Source: Winogradskyella eckloniae
Lineage (GTDB): Bacteria > Bacteroidota > Bacteroidia > Flavobacteriales > Flavobacteriaceae
DNA: 64,000 bases
Direction of reading: 5' to 3'
Assembly: GCF_013249045.1 (NCBI RefSeq)
Contig: NZ_JABRWP010000002.1
Coordinates: forward strand, 488,354 to 552,353
Below, piece after piece: positions 21,758 to 31,184 of this stretch. The notes under the pieces are model-generated. The model was not told the origin of the DNA, ran no database searches, and saw only the letters and a list, made by a program, of their open reading frames with translations. Each line of letters begins with the position of its first letter. Within the stretch, counting starts at the first letter, position 1. The position numbers and the translations under genes are program-made.

Positions 21758-23659
21758 TTAGATATCGTATTCAAAAAGTGATTTAGTGAATTTTTCAGGA
21801 TTTTCGGCGAGATGATATCTTGGGTCATCGATAGCTTCAATAATAACATCTTTAAATTTAGGGCTGGCTTTATATAATAATATTTTACAATCTTGACTTA
21901 AATGTTTCAATTTTATAGTCTTGCCTGCAGCTTGGTATTTTTCGACCAAAATAAAAATGGCTTCAATGGCTGAGTGATCAGAGATTCGAGCTTCAACAAA
22001 ATCAATTTCAACGATATCTGGATCGTTTTTAATGTCAAATTTTTCGTTAAATGAAGTAATACTTCCAAAAAATAAAGGTCCCCAAATCTCGTAAGTTTTG
22101 GTGCCATCTTCTTTAAATCGTTTTCTTGCTCTAATTTTCTTAGCATTTTCCCAAGCAAAAGATAATGCAGATATTATTACACCTACAAATACAGCAATAG
22201 CTAAATCAAAAACTACGGTTACAACAGAAACTATAATTAATACAACGGCATCTGACATTGGTATTTTTTTCATAATTCGGAAACTAGACCATGCAAAAGT
22301 TTCTATGACCATCATAAACATTACACCTACTAATGCGGCAATTGGCACTTGTTCAATGTATTTATCAGCGAATAGTATAAAAGTTAATAAGGTTATAGCC
22401 ATCATTACACCAGATAATCTTCCTCTCCCACCAGCATTTATATTTATCACAGTTTGGCCAATCATTCCGCAGCCTCCAGTTCCTCCAAATAATCCGCTTA
22501 ACATGTTTCCTGCACCTTGAGCAACACATTCTTTATTTCCATTTCCTCGTGAATCTGTTAATTCGTCCACTAGATTCATGGTCATTAAAGTTTCAATCAA
22601 ACCTACTGATGCTGCTAAAAAGGCATAAGGTGCAATAAATTTTAAAGTATCTAAATTAAATGGTAAGTGGCTCCAGAGTTCAGCAAGATTAAGTTTGCTA
22701 GATAATTCATCAAAACCATTGAGACCAGCACCTCCACCATCTCTAATAAAATCACCAACATTAATAGATTGTAGTCCTCCAAAAATAGAAATCAGTGTTA
22801 CTATTAAAATTGCAGTAAGTGCAGCTGGCAGCTTTTTTGTTAACTTCGGTAAGCCCCAAATTATAAACATGGTCAGCAATACAAGACCAATCATAATATA
22901 AAGTTTATTGCCTTGCATTATTGATTTAACCACACCATTATCCTTTACGGAATAAAAGCCACCATCTTGAAAGTTAAAAACGACCTTCTTGGTATTAATA
23001 TCATATACTTGGTTGTCCGCTATAACAAATACCTCTTTCCCGGTAGAAATGTTTTTAACAGATTCATTCTCAATTGAGAATAGGGCAGTACCCGAAATTA
23101 AATCATTAACAGCATTGTTGTTTACGCTATAGACCAATTCTTTAGACTCAGTTTTACGCATGTTTTGTCCAAAAATATCTTTAGTGTTTTCTTTAAACAT
23201 GCCTAGTTGAGCCATAAAGATTACTATGGCTAGTCCGTTTACAAAGCCCATCATTACGGGATGAGGAATTAAACGAACAAACTTTCCAAGCTTAAATAAA
23301 CCTGCTAAGACTTGAATAATTCCCATTAATACAACGGCAGCTAATAGATAAAAATAACCCATGTTTTCTACAGGAGTATCAAAAAGGAGACCTTTTGCGT
23401 GCCCTTCTTGTATCATGTGAACAAAAATCACAGCGACAGCACCTGCTGCTCCAGATATTAAACCAGGTCTACCTCCAAACATGGCGGAAATGATACCGAT
23501 TATAAATGCTCCAAAAAGTGCAACGATAGGGCTAATTTGTGCAACAAACGCAAATGCTACAACTTCTGGAATCATAGCTAAAGATACTGTGATACCAGCA
23601 AGAATATCATTCTTTGGGTTTTTTGTAAAAGATTTGATTGTATTTGCGCCGAACTTCAT
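21758..23659 (-). CDS. SulP-family anion transporter with STAS domain and an unusual extracytoplasmic-loop-type insertion
   Basis: The 633-residue inner-membrane protein belongs to the SulP/SLC26 group, which moves sulfate, bicarbonate or other anions, often with sodium or protons. The membrane part starts DILAGITVSLAMIPEVVAFA and includes GGRPGLISGAAGAVAV and the conserved IPHPVMMGFVNGLAIVI. The STAS domain is residues about 520-633 (IVEIDFVEARISDHSAIEAI). Between QLGMFK and the next helix, residues about 157-250 are a hydrophilic segment of about 95 residues, far longer than the usual loop, built of beta-like units such as LVYSVNNNAVNDL and VFVIADNQVYDI. The substrate cannot be told from the sequence. 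Confidence 0.9.
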   Translation of the reverse strand: MKFGANTIKSFTKNPKNDILAGITVSLAMIPEVVAFAFVAQISPIVALFGAFIIGIISAMFGGRPGLISGAAGAVAVIFVHMIQEGHAKGLLFDTPVENMGYFYLLAAVVLMGIIQVLAGLFKLGKFVRLIPHPVMMGFVNGLAIVIFMAQLGMFKENTKDIFGQNMRKTESKELVYSVNNNAVNDLISGTALFSIENESVKNISTGKEVFVIADNQVYDINTKKVVFNFQDGGFYSVKDNGVVKSIMQGNKLYIMIGLVLLTMFIIWGLPKLTKKLPAALTAILIVTLISIFGGLQSINVGDFIRDGGGAGLNGFDELSSKLNLAELWSHLPFNLDTLKFIAPYAFLAASVGLIETLMTMNLVDELTDSRGNGNKECVAQGAGNMLSGLFGGTGGCGMIGQTVININAGGRGRLSGVMMAITLLTFILFADKYIEQVPIAALVGVMFMMVIETFAWSSFRIMKKIPMSDAVVLIIVSVVTVVFDLAIAVFVGVIISALSFAWENAKKIRARKRFKEDGTKTYEIWGPLFFGSITSFNEKFDIKNDPDIVEIDFVEARISDHSAIEAIFILVEKYQAAGKTIKLKHLSQDCKILLYKASPKFKDVIIEAIDDPRYHLAENPEKFTKSLFEYDI

Positions 23660-23681
23660 AGTAAATGCATTTAAAAGTCGG

Positions 23682-23689
23682 CAAAGATA
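23682..23689 (-). promoter_or_regulatory. Candidate -7 box of the SulP gene
   Basis: TATCTTTG on the minus strand fits TAnnTTTG exactly and lies 22 bases before the ATG at 23659. A -33 TTG at 23715-23713 is spaced 23 bases away, somewhat long. Confidence 0.45.
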
Positions 23690-23727
23690 TATTATTTAGT
23701 TTTAAACTTAACCAAATAGCATATGAA

Positions 23728-23763
23728 TCAAAAAAAGCGCTAGTTTATTTACTAGCGCTTTGA
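23728..23763. terminator. Hairpin terminator after the DUF4136 lipoprotein gene
   Basis: Stem AAAGCGCTAG / CTAGCGCTTT (23734-23743, 23752-23761), loop TTTATTTA, with an A-tract that becomes a U-tract on the minus strand. Confidence 0.85.
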
Positions 23764-23781
23764 ATATAGCTTTCGGTGGTA

Positions 23782-24333
23782 TTATTTATTTTCAGGTGGA
23801 AATTGCATGAGCATTTCAGAAACAAACTCTTTAATTCTAGCTTCTTTCTTTTCGATGTTTTTCGTCTCAAGATTACCTGTTCCAGAGCCTTGCCAGATAA
23901 GTTCTTTCTTACTTGTGTTAATTAAATCTATATACAGAACACCTTCAGTTGAAGTTGAAACTTGGTTGTTGTTCCAGCCAGTACGCCAGCCCCAACCACC
24001 ATAACCTCCCCAACCCCAAGCACCATTGCCCCAAGTATTGTTGTAAATGTCTACACGCTGGTTAGATTTGGTAAATATGCTGACTAGCATATCTGGATTT
24101 TCGGATTTTGTATAGCCTTTAGCCATTAACTCAGCTTCTATTGCTCTTAATATGCGTCTTTTATCAATATCATTGATCTCGGCTTTATCGATTCCAGGCT
24201 TAAAAAAAGCAAATGTTTTGTAGTTTTCAAAATTTGTTTCTCTATCATAGTCAGCAGCAACTTTAACTGAACTACAAGATGAGAGCAACACTAATAAAAA
24301 TAAAATAGGAGCGAATTTGAGTAGTTTTTTCAT
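23782..24333 (-). CDS. DUF4136 lipoprotein
   Basis: The 183-residue protein has a lipoprotein signal (LLVLLSSCSS, lipidated cysteine about residue 20) and the DUF4136 pattern VAADYDRETNFENYKTFAFF, then RRILRAIEAELMAKGY and PDMLVSIFTKS. A glycine/tryptophan-rich segment (NGAWGWGGYGGWGWRTGWN) lies in the middle, common in this family. The function is unknown; members are envelope lipoproteins. It starts 18 bases after hutU on the same strand, so it may be co-transcribed. Confidence 0.85.
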   Translation of the reverse strand: MKKLLKFAPILFLLVLLSSCSSVKVAADYDRETNFENYKTFAFFKPGIDKAEINDIDKRRILRAIEAELMAKGYTKSENPDMLVSIFTKSNQRVDIYNNTWGNGAWGWGGYGGWGWRTGWNNNQVSTSTEGVLYIDLINTSKKELIWQGSGTGNLETKNIEKKEARIKEFVSEMLMQFPPENK

Positions 24334-24351
24334 AATGTTTTTAGATTTTAG

Positions 24352-26361
24352 TTAAACTTCGTTTAATAAATGGTCATCTACAATATTGGGTAATGTTATT
24401 TTTAAGTTAGGCTCTATTTCCATTGCGCGTTTTATGGCAAACATAGCCCCTTCATTTCTAGCCCAGCTTCGTCTAGAAATACCGTTGTTTACATCCCAAA
24501 ATAACATTTGTTTTAATCGTTTAGATGATTCTTTACTTCCATCAAGAACCATGCCAAATCCGCCATTAATCACTTCGCCCCAACCAACGCCTCCGCCATT
24601 GTGTATGCTCACCCAAGTAGCCCCTCTAAAGCTATCTCCAATAACATTATGAATGGCCATGTCTGAAGTGAAACGCGAGCCATCATAAATGTTACTCGTC
24701 TCTCTATATGGAGAGTCGGTACCTGATACGTCGTGGTGGTCTCTTCCAAGAATTACATATCCTATGTCCCCTTTTTTAATGGCATTATTAAAAGCTTCTG
24801 CAATTTTTGTACGACCTTCTGCATCTGCATATAGAATTCGCGCTTGAGAACCAACGACTAATTTGTTGTCTTGTGCACCTTTAATCCACTGAATATTATC
24901 GGCCATTTGCTGTTGAATCTCTTTAGGAGAACTTTTCATGATTTTCTCTAAAACCTCACAGGCTATTTTATCGGTTTTCGCTAGATCTTGGGGATTACCA
25001 GATGCGCAAACCCATCTAAATGGTCCAAAACCAAAATCAAAACACATTGGTCCCATTATATCTTGCACATAACTAGGGTATTTAAATTCTCGACCTATAG
25101 TTGGATTATCCGACATGATATCAGCGCCAGCTCTAGAAGCTTCTAATAGAAAAGCATTACCGTAATCAAAAAAATAGGTTCCTTTCTTAGTGTGCTTATT
25201 TATAGCAGTTGCATGCCTGCGGAGAGATTCTTGTACTTTTTCTTTAAACAATTTAGGGTCATTTGACATTAGTGCATTAGCTTCTTCAAAAGAAAGATCT
25301 GCAGGATAATAACCACCAGCCCAAGGATTGTGTAGCGAAGTTTGATCACTACCTAAGTCAATATGAATTTTAGCCTCATCAAACTTTTCCCAAACATCAA
25401 CCACATTACCAAGGTACGCAATAGAAATAGTTTCTTTTTCAGATTTTGCTCTATTAACACGGAAAACTAATTCATCTAAATCAGTGATTTTTTCGTCAAT
25501 CCAGCCTTGGTCTAATCTAACTTGAGTAATTTTAGGGTTAACTTCGGCACATACAGTGATGCATCCGGCTATATTTCCTGCTTTTGGTTGCGCTCCAGAC
25601 ATGCCTCCTAAACCTGAGGTAACAAATAGATTCCCCTTAGGAGATTTTCCTATTTTTCTAAAACCATTAAGTACTGTGATTGTGGTGCCATGTACGATGC
25701 CTTGTGGCCCAATATACATATAACTGCCTGCAGTCATTTGACCATATTGTGTTACGCCTAAGGCATTATATTTTTCCCAATCGTCAGGTTGAGAGTAATT
25801 AGGAATCATCATGCCGTTCGTAACAACAACTCTTGGTGCTTCTTTATGCGAAGGGAATAAGCCCATTGGATGACCAGAATACATAACTAAGGTTTGTTCG
25901 TTATTCATCTCGGCCAAATACTTCATGGTTAATCTATATTGTGCCCAGTTAGAAAACACAGCGCCATTTCCTCCATAAGTAATTAATTCATGTGGATGTT
26001 GCGCAACGGCGTGATCTAAATTATTCTGAATCATTAACATTATAGCTGCGGCTTGCTGTGATTGCGCAGGATATGCTTCAATTGGTCTTGCGTACAACTT
26101 ATAATCTGGGCGTAGTCTATACATGTAAATTCTACCGTAGGTTTTTAATTCGTGTTTAAACTCTGGTAGTAACGTTTTATGGTGTTTTTTGTCGAAATAA
26201 CGCAAGGCATTTTTTAAAGCAAGTTTTTCTTCATCAGAAGATAAGATAGCTTTACGTTTAGGTGCATGGTTTATGGTTTTATCGTAAGATTTTAGTGCTG
26301 GTAATATATCTGGAATGCCTTCTAGGATTTGATCTTTAAATGATAATTTTGATGCCTGCAT
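24352..26361 (-). CDS. hutU: Urocanate hydratase, long form
   Basis: HutU converts urocanate to imidazolonepropionate in histidine degradation, using tightly bound NAD as electrophile. The 669-residue protein has the hallmark ITYGGNGAVFSNWAQYRLTM, VMYSGHPMGLFP, VTNGMMIPNYS, TAGSYMYIGPQGIVHGTT and the NAD loop GLGGMSGAQPKA. It is about 110 residues longer than the usual bacterial enzyme (about 555) and resembles the longer form found in Bacteroidetes and animals. Other hut genes are not in the window. It overlaps the small DUF5522 gene by one base (stop/start TAATG), suggesting coupled translation. Confidence 0.95.
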   Translation of the reverse strand: MQASKLSFKDQILEGIPDILPALKSYDKTINHAPKRKAILSSDEEKLALKNALRYFDKKHHKTLLPEFKHELKTYGRIYMYRLRPDYKLYARPIEAYPAQSQQAAAIMLMIQNNLDHAVAQHPHELITYGGNGAVFSNWAQYRLTMKYLAEMNNEQTLVMYSGHPMGLFPSHKEAPRVVVTNGMMIPNYSQPDDWEKYNALGVTQYGQMTAGSYMYIGPQGIVHGTTITVLNGFRKIGKSPKGNLFVTSGLGGMSGAQPKAGNIAGCITVCAEVNPKITQVRLDQGWIDEKITDLDELVFRVNRAKSEKETISIAYLGNVVDVWEKFDEAKIHIDLGSDQTSLHNPWAGGYYPADLSFEEANALMSNDPKLFKEKVQESLRRHATAINKHTKKGTYFFDYGNAFLLEASRAGADIMSDNPTIGREFKYPSYVQDIMGPMCFDFGFGPFRWVCASGNPQDLAKTDKIACEVLEKIMKSSPKEIQQQMADNIQWIKGAQDNKLVVGSQARILYADAEGRTKIAEAFNNAIKKGDIGYVILGRDHHDVSGTDSPYRETSNIYDGSRFTSDMAIHNVIGDSFRGATWVSIHNGGGVGWGEVINGGFGMVLDGSKESSKRLKQMLFWDVNNGISRRSWARNEGAMFAIKRAMEIEPNLKITLPNIVDDHLLNEV

Positions 26362-26522
26362 TACTTTTTTTTTAATTTATTTTTATTGAAGCCATAAGGG
26401 CAATGTCTGCAACCGCTTTCGCAGCAATAGCCGCGCTTTAAATGATATTGTTCTGTGAAACAACGGTAACCTTCTGGTGTGAGATAGTAGTCTCCATCTT
26501 CAATTGGGACGAATTTCTTCAT
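26361..26522 (-). CDS. DUF5522-type small cysteine-rich protein
   Basis: The 53-residue product starts MKKFVPIEDGDYYLTPEGYR and has a dense cysteine set: RGYCCESGCRHCPYGF. Four or five cysteines in this spacing suggest a metal-binding knuckle, and the pattern GYCCxxGCRHCPY is a recognisable small family. The frame extends upstream to 26588, but those residues look like non-coding sequence read through. The function is unknown; by overlap with hutU it is co-translated with it. Confidence 0.8.
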   Translation of the reverse strand: MKKFVPIEDGDYYLTPEGYRCFTEQYHLKRGYCCESGCRHCPYGFNKNKLKKK

Positions 26523-26571
26523 AGACACAAAGATAATGCAATTTGGTGTGATTTTTGAATTGCTAAGTAGT

Positions 26572-26901
26572 ATGATTATTATATCCAAACATTTAGTACC
26601 ACGCGGTTATCTAGGAATAACCGTATTTCCTTTTGTGTTTTTAAATTCAAAATGGTTGAAGCACAATAAAACGTTGATAAACCATGAGAAAATTCATTTA
26701 AAGCAACAGTTAGAATTATTGGTAATTCCTTTTTATATACTCTATTTAGGTGAGTTTTTAATTAAATTAGTGACATATAGAAATTGGAATATGGCTTATA
26801 GAAATATTTCATTTGAACGTGAAGCTTATGTAAATGAAAAAGACCTCGATTATTTAAAATCAAGGCCATTTTTAAACTTTATAAACTATATGTATTATTG
26901 A
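26572..26901 (+). CDS. Small membrane protein with an HExxH motif, uncharacterised
   Basis: From the ATG at 26572 the 109-residue product has LVPRGYLGITVFPFVFLNSK, then INHEKIHLKQQLELLVIPFY in which HEKIH fits the zinc-metallopeptidase HExxH pattern, followed by a membrane segment (about ELLVIPFYILYLGEFLIKLV) and FEREAYVNEKDLDYL. The E in the second part could be a third ligand, as in minimal zincins. I think similar proteins are widespread in Flavobacteriia but have no assigned function. An alternative start at 26536 adds 12 residues. It overlaps the end of the convergent T9SS gene by 7 bases. Confidence 0.75.
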   Translation: MIIISKHLVPRGYLGITVFPFVFLNSKWLKHNKTLINHEKIHLKQQLELLVIPFYILYLGEFLIKLVTYRNWNMAYRNISFEREAYVNEKDLDYLKSRPFLNFINYMYY

Positions 26902-29900
26902 ATAACGATTTTTTTAGTAACTACAGTACCTGTGTCTAAGGATACCTTTACGATATAAGCTCCTGTGCTTAAATTGTGAGTTGGCATATTATAACTCATG
27001 TCGTCTATATTAAGATTTTTATGAATAATTCTTCCTGTTAAATCGAATAATTCGAATGTTTTTATAGAGCTTAAGTTAGAAGTTGTTTCTATGTTCTTAT
27101 CTATAGATCTAATTTCTAAATCAGAAATGATATCCTGATCTTTAATGCTTAGAGCTTGATTGGTAAACCTTAAAATAAATCGATCATTGTAAGTCCCTAC
27201 ATTACTCGTAAATGTGTATGGATTTGCTCTTAAATCATGAATAGTGTTAAGTTCTGTGTCTTCTAGGTAAATGTTTTGATTTGTATTTTCAAATAAACCA
27301 TCAACTTGATTTAAACTTATGGTGTAATTACCATCTGTAGGTATTTGATAACCTAAAGGAATTGTTTTTGACTGATCAAACGGTAATGCTTTACCTTGAA
27401 TAGCCAATTTATTATCTGATTCTAGAGAATAGAATTGAGTATTAGATTGGTTGATTAGAAACCCATCATAAAGTCTATCTATGTCATCAGATGCTCCGTT
27501 TGCAAAACCAATTAATGTAGAAATTGCAGAATTATTATTATCAATAAAATCCAACCAAATTCTATGTTTTTCATTTGAGGTTTCTGGAGAATTTCTAAAA
27601 AAATCATCATTAGGATAGAGTCCACGCATGGTGTTGTTATAATATACGTTATTTGGTGTTGGTGCAGAATCTAACATTAATGCAAAGAATCCCTGACCAG
27701 ATGCAATAAAGCCATTGAAGCCTGCAGGTGTAGATCCTAAGCTATTTGCTGCGAGATAATTATCAGGATTATAATTATATGAATAATTTTCGTAAAATGG
27801 ATTATCAATTGCTGTAGTGGCTGGATCTATATGTCTCCAAAAATAAAGCGTACCGTCAATGGTAGGATTTGCAGTTACAAAATCTGTCAATGATATAGCA
27901 GATGGATATGGATTACCTAATAAATTCCAGTTGTCGTCTTGCGCTGTAGCAATATTACCAATGCCAGCATAATCAGCACCAGTCCATGTGCCTCTAGAAA
28001 TAGGAAAAGAAATTTGACCATTATTTAATGTGCCTACAAATTCGGCTTGGTTAGTTGCTGGTGTAGATATTAATCCTCTGACGATATAACCTTTGCCAGA
28101 AATCATATTTTCTGTTGTATTTGTCCAGGCTCCATGTTCACCAATAGTTCCATTAGCTACTGTAGGATTCCAATTATAAATTGTAGAGATAGGTGATCCT
28201 GGAGATATAGAAGTTACGTTAAAATCTTCTACAGGGGACGACCAATAGACATAATCTAAATCGCCTAGACCATTAGCTCTTCTTCTTATTTCTGCAATAC
28301 CAGTATTTTCATTCGTAGCTACATCATTTATTTGTATTAGACTCGCATTATTTCTAATTCTGAAACTAGCGTTTGGTTCAATAGTTACTTTGTCTTCTAT
28401 GGTTAGAGAAGAATTAGATCTTTGCAGCAAATTGGCATCATCTAGTATTATCATATTATAACCTGTGCCATCAGTAGCATTATCTATAGCTGGGTCTCTT
28501 GAAGTTGGAGGTATGGTAATACAATTAGTTAGTTCTGGTACACCAACTGGTGTCCAATTATCTGGGTCTTCCCAAGCATTACTTTGAGAACCGTTCCATG
28601 TTTTGTTGCCTTCCACGGTTACGGTTGTTGGGTCTAACTCGACTAAAGTTTCGCCAGAACATAAATCGTAGGTTACTTCTGCATAGTAGGTTGTTGTTTT
28701 TGTAGGGTTCACTTCAATTTGTCCATCATTATCTGAGTCAATAATTTCGTTAGCTGCTGAAATTGAATTTTCATACCATTTAAGCGTTGTAATTGAATTT
28801 CCGGACGGTGTAAAACGCCAAGCTTCGTTTGTAGTAGACCAATTGTCATCAGATGAATTTCTGTTTGGAGCCGCTTTTCCTGTCGTTGAGTTGGCTTGAA
28901 TTCCTATACATGCGTTACCATCGTTCCAGCTATTAAGTGCTACTTTCTCCTCAATATATACTTCAATTATATTAGTATCTTCATATAGAACAATCATTCC
29001 TGTATATTTCAATGAATTGTTTGCATACATTGGAACGTCGTTCCATGCAGCAACCAAGGCTCTACAACCAGTGTCTAATGTTATAAGTTGATAGCCAATT
29101 TCTCCACCAACACTTGGATCTACATCATGATGTACGCCGTAAATTGAGGCTCCATAGTATCGACCTGTTGTATTATTAAATGTTGGTACATCTTCAGTAA
29201 ATTGCCATCCTGAAGCATTTCCGGCGAGACCATCATTAAAAGAAATGACACCATTTGAGCCAATAACACATGAGTCATAAGTATTACCATAAAAACAAAA
29301 GTCGAAAGGTAAATTTACAACTGGTGACCAAACATCATCAACATTTACACTAACAGGATTTGCCAAACAGCCGAACTGGTAAGGCGGATTATAGGTAATT
29401 TGATTTACGTCATAGTCTGTGGTTTCACCAAGTTGTAAGTAGTTAGCTACTAATTGTGTGCTGCCAGTAGAACAATTAATTGTGACGTCAGAGCCAGATG
29501 AACCTAATCCACCAGCATCCACTGAAGGACAAGCTAAGCTCGATGTGCCTAATACATTGGTTGCTTCACATGGTAAAAGAACACATATGTTAAATGTACC
29601 GTTATGGTTTGTACTACTAGATCTGCTGTAAACCCTAATGAGATATGTTGTTCCAACATTTAAACCGACTAATGTCGTAGTTTCATCTTCTAATGTGCCT
29701 GTGCTGTTTTCACAAACTAAAGAGGTTCCATTACAGCTACCAATAAAAACTTCGAATACAATATCGAGAATAGATAATCTTTCAACGATAATAGTGTGTT
29801 CTGGTCTTTCGGCCACAAAAGAATACCAAACATCATCGTTAGCTGTACCTGAACATCCTGTTAGAGATTGAGTTCCCCCAACAGTGGTGCCCATAGTTGG

Positions 29901-30947
29901 TGTACAGATTATTTCTGGATTTAATGAGATGGCATTAGAACAATCGTCATTTGATGGTGGTGGAATTATTGGTTCTGTAATGCATATAGTAAAACCTCCA
30001 TCATGATTTGAACTACTCGATCTGCTATATACTCTAATGTAATAGGTGCTGCCAGTTGTTAAACCCAATAAGGTTGTGGTTTCTGATTCTGTTGTTGAGG
30101 TACTATTTTCACAGACTAATGAGGTGCCATTACAACCTCCTGTAAATACTTCAAATACGATATCATAAATATTAATTCTATCTACAGTTATTGTATGTTC
30201 TGGTCCTGTAGCCACAAAAGAATACCAAACGTCATCATTTGCGGTACCAGCACATCCAGGTAGAGACTGTGTTCCGTTAACGGTTGTACCTGTAACAGGA
30301 TTACAACTCGTGTCAGATGTTAGCATAATAGCGTTTGAGCATAAGTCGTTTGGTGGTGTTCCTAATATTCCCGTAATAGTGATATCGTCAAAAAAGTTAT
30401 ATTCATTGTTGTTATTTGCGGTTCCATAGAGTCGGAATCTTGAATCATTTGCAAAAGAAAATGCGGCATCAGTAATGGTTGCGGATAAAGTGTGTTCATT
30501 TCCAGCGCCCTGATTAGTGAATTCATCACCAAGAGTAAAAGTATTTACCGTAGACCAATTGGAACCATTATAAAATTGGAGTCTAAAGCCTTCTCCATTT
30601 TCTAAATTTATAGCCTTATGACAAAAAGTAATAGTGACTTCGCTATAACTTTGTAAATCAATTTCTGGAGACGTATTAACATTTCTGCTTGTATCATTAC
30701 CTCTGGTATATAATGAATAGCTATCTGAACAAGACCAACTACTGTTATTAAAACGACCTGATCTATTTCCGTTGGATGTCCAAGTTTGGAAATCAGCATT
30801 TGAGTCGTAAGTAATAGGTAATTGTGCGTGAGCAAAATCGCTTGTCAATAGTAAAATGCCTATCGCTAAAATGAATAGTGATTTTTTATTTGGTCTATTG
30901 ACACTGTTTGTTAGACTAAAAGAAAGAAAATGTAAAATATTCTTCAT
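26895..30947 (-). CDS. Large secreted surface protein with T9SS C-terminal sorting domain
   Basis: The 1350-residue protein has a signal peptide (hydrophobic core SLFILAIGILLLTSDFAHA, cleavage about residue 41). After an N-terminal region with a jelly-roll look come two tandem homologous domains, residues about 199-324 and 332-458, each with CSNAI, GTANDDVWYSFVA, GTSLVCENS and IRVYSRSSS. A middle region (WSPVVNLPFDFCFYG) resembles Bacteroidetes adhesion-type modules. The last 80 residues are a type A sorting domain: FELFDLTGRIIHK, LSTGAYIVKVSLD, TKKIVIQ. It is probably a cell-surface or secreted structural/adhesive protein; no catalytic motif was seen. Confidence 0.85.
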   Translation of the reverse strand: MKNILHFLSFSLTNSVNRPNKKSLFILAIGILLLTSDFAHAQLPITYDSNADFQTWTSNGNRSGRFNNSSWSCSDSYSLYTRGNDTSRNVNTSPEIDLQSYSEVTITFCHKAINLENGEGFRLQFYNGSNWSTVNTFTLGDEFTNQGAGNEHTLSATITDAAFSFANDSRFRLYGTANNNNEYNFFDDITITGILGTPPNDLCSNAIMLTSDTSCNPVTGTTVNGTQSLPGCAGTANDDVWYSFVATGPEHTITVDRINIYDIVFEVFTGGCNGTSLVCENSTSTTESETTTLLGLTTGSTYYIRVYSRSSSSNHDGGFTICITEPIIPPPSNDDCSNAISLNPEIICTPTMGTTVGGTQSLTGCSGTANDDVWYSFVAERPEHTIIVERLSILDIVFEVFIGSCNGTSLVCENSTGTLEDETTTLVGLNVGTTYLIRVYSRSSSTNHNGTFNICVLLPCEATNVLGTSSLACPSVDAGGLGSSGSDVTINCSTGSTQLVANYLQLGETTDYDVNQITYNPPYQFGCLANPVSVNVDDVWSPVVNLPFDFCFYGNTYDSCVIGSNGVISFNDGLAGNASGWQFTEDVPTFNNTTGRYYGASIYGVHHDVDPSVGGEIGYQLITLDTGCRALVAAWNDVPMYANNSLKYTGMIVLYEDTNIIEVYIEEKVALNSWNDGNACIGIQANSTTGKAAPNRNSSDDNWSTTNEAWRFTPSGNSITTLKWYENSISAANEIIDSDNDGQIEVNPTKTTTYYAEVTYDLCSGETLVELDPTTVTVEGNKTWNGSQSNAWEDPDNWTPVGVPELTNCITIPPTSRDPAIDNATDGTGYNMIILDDANLLQRSNSSLTIEDKVTIEPNASFRIRNNASLIQINDVATNENTGIAEIRRRANGLGDLDYVYWSSPVEDFNVTSISPGSPISTIYNWNPTVANGTIGEHGAWTNTTENMISGKGYIVRGLISTPATNQAEFVGTLNNGQISFPISRGTWTGADYAGIGNIATAQDDNWNLLGNPYPSAISLTDFVTANPTIDGTLYFWRHIDPATTAIDNPFYENYSYNYNPDNYLAANSLGSTPAGFNGFIASGQGFFALMLDSAPTPNNVYYNNTMRGLYPNDDFFRNSPETSNEKHRIWLDFIDNNNSAISTLIGFANGASDDIDRLYDGFLINQSNTQFYSLESDNKLAIQGKALPFDQSKTIPLGYQIPTDGNYTISLNQVDGLFENTNQNIYLEDTELNTIHDLRANPYTFTSNVGTYNDRFILRFTNQALSIKDQDIISDLEIRSIDKNIETTSNLSSIKTFELFDLTGRIIHKNLNIDDMSYNMPTHNLSTGAYIVKVSLDTGTVVTKKIVIQ

Positions 30948-31172
30948 AACAAGTAGGGTTTTTATATTAATAACAATGAACTACTATTGTTATTAATTGG
31001 CTTAATCTATGCGTTAATTTGGATTAATAGTTAAAATAACTGGACAAGTGTAGTAAAAAATTTAGAAAAAAAATAATTTTTTATCGATAAAACGATTAAA
31101 AACATCGACAAACTGTATTTTATATGTTTTCTCTTACAAATATTTGTAGATAACTAATTGAAATGTGTTACT

Positions 31173-31180
31173 TATCTTTG
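31173..31180 (+). promoter_or_regulatory. Candidate -7 box of the three-gene operon ending in hemL
   Basis: TATCTTTG fits TAnnTTTG exactly. It lies 4 bases before the ATG at 31185 and 13 before that at 31194. No well-spaced -33 TTTG is present. Confidence 0.5.
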
Positions 31181-31184
31181 TGGG

